From: Phycisphaerales bacterium UBA7812 | GTDB lineage: Bacteria > Planctomycetota > Phycisphaerae > Phycisphaerales > UBA1924 | NCBI GenBank assembly: GCA_002480345.1 | Contig: DLBY01000003.1 | Coordinates: 1-15,705 of the forward strand | DNA: 15,705 nt | Direction: 5' to 3' | Shown here: positions 12,942-15,705 of the stretch, piece after piece | Numbering within the stretch: position 1 is the stretch's first letter | Layout: each line of letters begins with the position of its first letter | Program-made: the position numbers and the translations under genes | Notes under the pieces: model-generated | Databases searched by the model: none | What the model was told of the DNA's origin: nothing | Seen by the model: only the letters and a program-made list of their open reading frames with translations

Positions 12942-13298
12942 TTAGAGGGTCTCGGCCTTGCTGGTCTCTCCGCCCTTGCGGCGGGCGCTGACGGCGAGGG
13001 GCTTGCCGGTGCGGGCCGCGACACGGGTCTTGGCGCCGTCCTTGACCTCGAAGCGGACGCGGGTGGGCTTGCCGTCCGCGACGGGGCTGACATTGGAGAT
13101 GTGGATCGGGCCTTCTTTGGTGACCTTGCCGCCCTGGGGGTTGACGCGGGTGGGCTTCATGTGCTTGGTGCGCAGGTTGATGCCCTTGATGTAGACGCGG
13201 TCGCGTTTGGTATCGACGCGCATGATCTCGCCGGACTGGCCCTTGTGGTCACCCGCGGTAACGATCACGGTGTCGCCTGTTCTGACATGTCGTGCCAT
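12942..13298 (-). CDS. rplX: Large ribosomal subunit protein uL24
   Basis: uL24 is an assembly initiator of the 50S subunit. The KOW motif is near the start: VRTGDTVIVTAGDHKGQSGE, then IMRVDTKRDRVYIKGINLRT, KHMKPTRVNPQGGKVTKEGP and IHISNVSPV. At 118 residues it is slightly longer than the common 102-110, owing to a basic C-terminal end (SARRKGGETSKAETL). ATG 13296-13298 follows AGGAAGAACACC. Spacers are 57 bases from rplN and 56 to rplE. Confidence 0.97.
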   Translation of the reverse strand: MARHVRTGDTVIVTAGDHKGQSGEIMRVDTKRDRVYIKGINLRTKHMKPTRVNPQGGKVTKEGPIHISNVSPVADGKPTRVRFEVKDGAKTRVAARTGKPLAVSARRKGGETSKAETL

Positions 13299-13355
13299 GG
13301 TGTTCTTCCTGACTGCTCGGCGTGGCTGCCTTGGGACGGCGGCGGGTGATCGGTG

Positions 13356-13742
13356 TCAGACGACCTCGCTCGCGAGCGAGACGATCTTCATGTAGTTCTT
13401 TTCGCGGAGCTCGCGGGCCACGGGGCCGAAGATGCGGGTGCCCTTGGGGTTGCCCTCATCGTTGATGAGGACGACGGCGTTGGTGTCGAAGGAGACATAG
13501 GAGCCGTCCGCGCGGCGGGTGGGCTTCTTGGTCCGCACGACGACGGCCTTGGACTTGTCGCCCGACTTGATGTCCGAGCCGGGGAGCGCTTTCTTGATCG
13601 AGACGAGCACGCGGTCGCCCACGCCCGCGTTCTGGCGGGTGAAGGACTGGCGGCGCTTGGAGCCCCCGTACACGCGGATCAGGTAGGCGATCTTGCCGCC
13701 CGAGTTGTCCGCGATCTCGCATCTGGATTCCTGCTGGAGCAT
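13356..13742 (-). CDS. rplN: Large ribosomal subunit protein uL14
   Basis: uL14 lies on the interface of the 50S subunit and makes an inter-subunit bridge. The 128 residues begin MLQQESRCEIADNSGGKIAY and include the signature region GVGDRVLVSIKKALPG, AVVVRTKKPTRRADGSYVSF, NAVVLINDEGNPKGTRIFGP and VARELREKNYMKIVSLASEV. The frame is open further upstream to 14024 but would then overlap rpsQ. ATG 13740-13742 gives the family start and has CGAGGG upstream. The length is slightly above 122 because of small loops. The gap from rpsQ is 70 bases. Confidence 0.97.
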   Translation of the reverse strand: MLQQESRCEIADNSGGKIAYLIRVYGGSKRRQSFTRQNAGVGDRVLVSIKKALPGSDIKSGDKSKAVVVRTKKPTRRADGSYVSFDTNAVVLINDEGNPKGTRIFGPVARELREKNYMKIVSLASEVV

Positions 13743-13812
13743 AGGTCCGGCCCTCGGTATCGTGCGCGGCGGGTTGCCCGCCGGTGGTGTCTGGATCCGT
13801 TCCGGGGAACGG

Positions 13813-14082
13813 TTATTCGCCTGCCTTGGTGACGACCCGGAGGAGCTTCCAGGTCTTGGTCTTGCTGATCGGGCGGCACTGAACGATCTCGACGGTGTCC
13901 CCGACCTTCGACTCGTTGTTCTCGTCGTGGATGTGGAAGCGGGTGCGCTTCGACACATACTTGCCGTACTTGGGGTGCGGCGCGCGGTAGGAGATGACGA
14001 CGCGGCGGGTCTTGTCGCGGACATCGGAGTCGACGACGCCTGTCTTCACGCCCTTGAGCTCGGTCTGGGTCTGGTCTGCCAT
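13813..14082 (-). CDS. rpsQ: Small ribosomal subunit protein uS17
   Basis: uS17 is a primary 16S rRNA binder of the 30S body. The 89 residues have the OB-fold family pattern: KTGVVDSDVRDKTRRVVISY, HPKYGKYVSKRTRFHIHDEN, then VGDTVEIVQCRPISKTKTWK and LLRVVTKAGE. ATG 14080-14082 is preceded by AGGAACACACG. It lies between rpmC (29 bases) and rplN (70 bases), the standard position. The size is normal and nothing is odd. Confidence 0.97.
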   Translation of the reverse strand: MADQTQTELKGVKTGVVDSDVRDKTRRVVISYRAPHPKYGKYVSKRTRFHIHDENNESKVGDTVEIVQCRPISKTKTWKLLRVVTKAGE

Positions 14083-14111
14083 CGTGTGTTCCTGCTGCTT
14101 GCGCTGCTGAT

Positions 14112-14345
14112 TCAGCCCGCGGCGACGCGGTCGGCGGCGGCCGCCCGGCGACGGGCGTTCTGTTCGGTGAGGAGGCGAGCGATGTCGGCGCGGAGCTTGC
14201 CGAAGAGGCTGTTGTCCTCGACCTTCTCGGTCACGGACTGCACGCGGAGGGTGTACAGCTTCTCGCGGAGCTGCTTGAGCTCCTCGCTGATCTCCTCGTC
14301 GCTCTTTGCCCGGACGCTCGCGCCCGTGAGTGATTCGTAAGCCAT
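14112..14345 (-). CDS. rpmC: Large ribosomal subunit protein uL29
   Basis: uL29 is a small helical-hairpin protein at the polypeptide exit of the 50S subunit. The 77 residues include SDEEISEELKQLREKLYTLR, the family stretch VTEKVEDNSLFGKLRADIAR and LLTEQNARRRAAAADRVAAG. It is a few residues longer than the common 60-70, through N-terminal MAYESLTGASVRAK and an Ala/Arg-rich tail. ATG 14343-14345 follows CGGAGAACCGACC. It is only 22 bases from the end of rplP, the shortest gap in the cluster, which suggests coupled translation. Confidence 0.94.
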   Translation of the reverse strand: MAYESLTGASVRAKSDEEISEELKQLREKLYTLRVQSVTEKVEDNSLFGKLRADIARLLTEQNARRRAAAADRVAAG

Positions 14346-14367
14346 GGTCGGTTCTCCGTGGGAGCGG

Positions 14368-14793
14368 TCAGGCGCTCAGCCTCCGCCCGACGAATCGGCA
14401 GCGGACCGGCATCTTCATCGCGACGCGGCTGAACGCCTCGCGGGCGCGGCTCTCGCTCACGCCGGCGAGCTCGTAGAGCATCGTGCCGGGACGGACGCGT
14501 GCCGCCCAGTAATCCACATCCGCCTTGCCCTTGCCCATTCGGGTTTCGAGGGGCTTCTTGGCGACGGGCTTGTTCGGGAAGATCCGGATGAAGATCTTGC
14601 CGTCACGCTTGAGGACGCGCTGGATCGCGATACGGCCCGCCTCGATCTGGTTGCTCTTGAGCCAGCACCCCTCGAGCGCCTGGAGGCCGAACTCGCCGAA
14701 CGCGACATAGTTGCCCTTGGTCGCCTTGCGGTCCCGGACTCGGCGGAACTCCTTGCGGTACTTGACTCGCTTGGGAATCTTGTAAGGAGGCAT
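14368..14793 (-). CDS. rplP: Large ribosomal subunit protein uL16
   Basis: uL16 helps organise the A-site tRNA region of the 50S subunit. The 141 residues begin MPPYKIPKRVKYRKEFRRVR and contain FGEFGLQALEGCWLKSNQIE, AGRIAIQRVLKRDGKIFIRI, FPNKPVAKKPLETRMGKGKA and VRPGTMLYELAGVSESRARE. The conserved arginine within ETRMGKG, which is hydroxylated in some bacteria, is present. ATG 14791-14793 is preceded by GAGGATCACGACC. The gene has normal length, 90 bases after rpsC and 22 before rpmC. Confidence 0.97.
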   Translation of the reverse strand: MPPYKIPKRVKYRKEFRRVRDRKATKGNYVAFGEFGLQALEGCWLKSNQIEAGRIAIQRVLKRDGKIFIRIFPNKPVAKKPLETRMGKGKADVDYWAARVRPGTMLYELAGVSESRAREAFSRVAMKMPVRCRFVGRRLSA

Positions 14794-14883
14794 GGTCGTG
14801 ATCCTCGTCTGTCAGCGGGCGGGTCTGCCCGGGGTCGTTCGTTTCGCTCCGAGCCGCGGCGGCGGCTCGTCCTGGTCGGCCTC

Positions 14884-15588
14884 TTAGCGGCGGCCGCGGG
14901 CACGGGCCCTGCCGCCGGCGGCGTTGGAATCGGTGTCGGAGGTCTCGCCCTCGGCGTAGAGGCCCTTGTAGATCCAGGCCTTGACGCCGATGACGCCGTA
15001 GGTGGTGTTCGACTCGGCGAAGCCGTAGTCGACATTCGCCTGGAGCGTGCTGAGGGGCAACGCGCCGAGACGGACATCGAGGACGCGGCTCATTTCGGCG
15101 CCGCCCAGGCGGCCCGAGATGACGATGCGGACACCCTTGGCGCCGGCCTGCATGACCTGCTCGGTGCGGTTCTTGACGGCACGGCGGAAGCTCATCCGCT
15201 TCTTGAGCTGCTCGGCGACGGATTCCGCGACGAGCTGGGCGTCCATGTCCGGGTTCTTGATCTCGATGATCGAGATGCCGACCTTGCGGCCCGTCATGTA
15301 CTGGAGTTCCTCGGTCATCCGATCGACCTCGGCGCCCTTCGGACCGATCACCAGGCCCGGGCGGGCGGTGCGGATGATGACCTTCAGCTCCTCACGGGTG
15401 CGCTCGATGTGGATGTCGGACACCGCCGCGTTCGGGGGGGTGCGGTTCAGGCGGCGGTCGAGGTGCTGACGGATCTTCTGGTCCTCGACCAGGAGCTCGC
15501 CGTACAGCGCCTTGGGCGCGTACCACCGGCTGCGGTGGGTCTCGGTGACACCGAGGCGGAGGCCGAAGGGGTGTGATTTCTGTCCCAT
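14884..15588 (-). CDS. rpsC: Small ribosomal subunit protein uS3
   Basis: uS3 forms part of the mRNA entry site and helicase of the 30S subunit. The 234 residues start MGQKSHPFGLRLGVTETHRS. A type-II KH domain carries the GPKG loop (82-85) in RPGLVIGPKGAEVDRM. The C-terminal domain contains GAKGVRIVISGRLGGAEMSR, LPLSTLQANVDYGFAESNTT and YGVIGVKAWIYKG. A basic Ser/Gly/Arg tail ends it (GGRARARGRR). ATG 15586-15588 has AAAAGG about ten bases upstream. The gap from rplV is 46 bases. Product identity is certain. Confidence 0.97.
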   Translation of the reverse strand: MGQKSHPFGLRLGVTETHRSRWYAPKALYGELLVEDQKIRQHLDRRLNRTPPNAAVSDIHIERTREELKVIIRTARPGLVIGPKGAEVDRMTEELQYMTGRKVGISIIEIKNPDMDAQLVAESVAEQLKKRMSFRRAVKNRTEQVMQAGAKGVRIVISGRLGGAEMSRVLDVRLGALPLSTLQANVDYGFAESNTTYGVIGVKAWIYKGLYAEGETSDTDSNAAGGRARARGRR

Positions 15589-15634
15589 GGTGTGGTGACC
15601 TTTTTCTCGTTCGGCGGTGAATCGCCCTGGAGGC

Positions 15635-15705
15635 TCAGAAGCGGGCGCCCTCGCGTTCCTGGAGGCCCACGGTGATGTGGCTGGGGCGCTTGAGGATGGG
15701 GTGGG
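15635..15705 (-). CDS. rplV: Large ribosomal subunit protein uL22, C-terminal 23 codons (5' end outside window)
   Basis: Reading the minus strand from the window edge, the first full codon gives HPILKRPSHITVGLQEREGA then RF and a TGA stop (complement of 15635-15637). The SHITV stretch preceded by a basic residue is the usual end of uL22, whose loop lines the exit tunnel. The gene order rplV-rpsC-rplP supports the call. Only the C-terminus is in the window, so length and start cannot be judged. A few extra residues follow the usual family end. Confidence 0.88.
   Translation of the reverse strand, partial: HPILKRPSHITVGLQEREGARF

Noticed and set aside
13743..14024. Upstream extension of rplN to 14024
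   Set aside because: It would overlap rpsQ; ATG 13742 gives the usual uL14 N-terminus.
14344..15576. Plus-strand open frame (410 codons) opposite rplP and rpsC
   Set aside because: It is the mirror of two ribosomal genes with Asp/Ala/Leu-biased composition and no recognisable domain.

Overview
The window looks like a GC-rich bacterial chromosome, most likely a planctomycete and perhaps of the Phycisphaerae. That placement is inference. It rests on base composition, on ribosomal proteins carrying long lineage-specific tails, on a short zinc-less uS14, and on a ribosomal cluster lacking several genes usually found in it (rpmD, adk, map, infA, rpsD). No rRNA, tRNA, CRISPR array or transposase was found.

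Left part, plus strand, 1-3307. The window opens in the 3' end of icd (NADP-type isocitrate dehydrogenase). Three bases after its stop comes a 619-codon gene for a STAND/NACHT NTPase. This gene is clearly AT-richer than everything around it and is the likely accessory, immune-type element of the window. The last dozen codons of icd share its base composition, so the compositional junction lies inside icd and not at the gene boundary. Next come a planctomycete-like hypothetical gene with a repeat-rich linker (start 2311, 3' end uncertain) and a small lysine-rich hypothetical gene (2984-3307).

Middle, minus strand, 3393-4093. A PAS plus LuxR-type HTH regulator converges on the small gene. A perfect 14-bp palindrome sits between its presumed -35 and -10 hexamers, and the spacing suggests a leaderless transcript.

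Right part, minus strand, 4125-15705. This is one long ribosomal-protein and export cluster. In transcription order it reads rplV (partial), rpsC, rplP, rpmC, rpsQ, rplN, rplX, rplE, rpsN, rpsH, rplF, rplR, rpsE, rplO, secY, rpmJ, rpsM, rpsK, rpoA, rplQ, equivalent to fused S10-spc-alpha operons. It ends at a strong hairpin (4125-4146). A second hairpin followed by a T-run lies between rpsM and rpsK and may split or attenuate the cluster. Genes are separated by 22-214 nt and do not overlap. Many have recognisable Shine-Dalgarno sequences with similar leader sequences.

The most interesting signals are the NACHT gene and its junction with icd, the palindromic control region of the LuxR-type gene, the internal terminator, and the unusual tails and insertions on uS5, bL17, uL15 and uL5.
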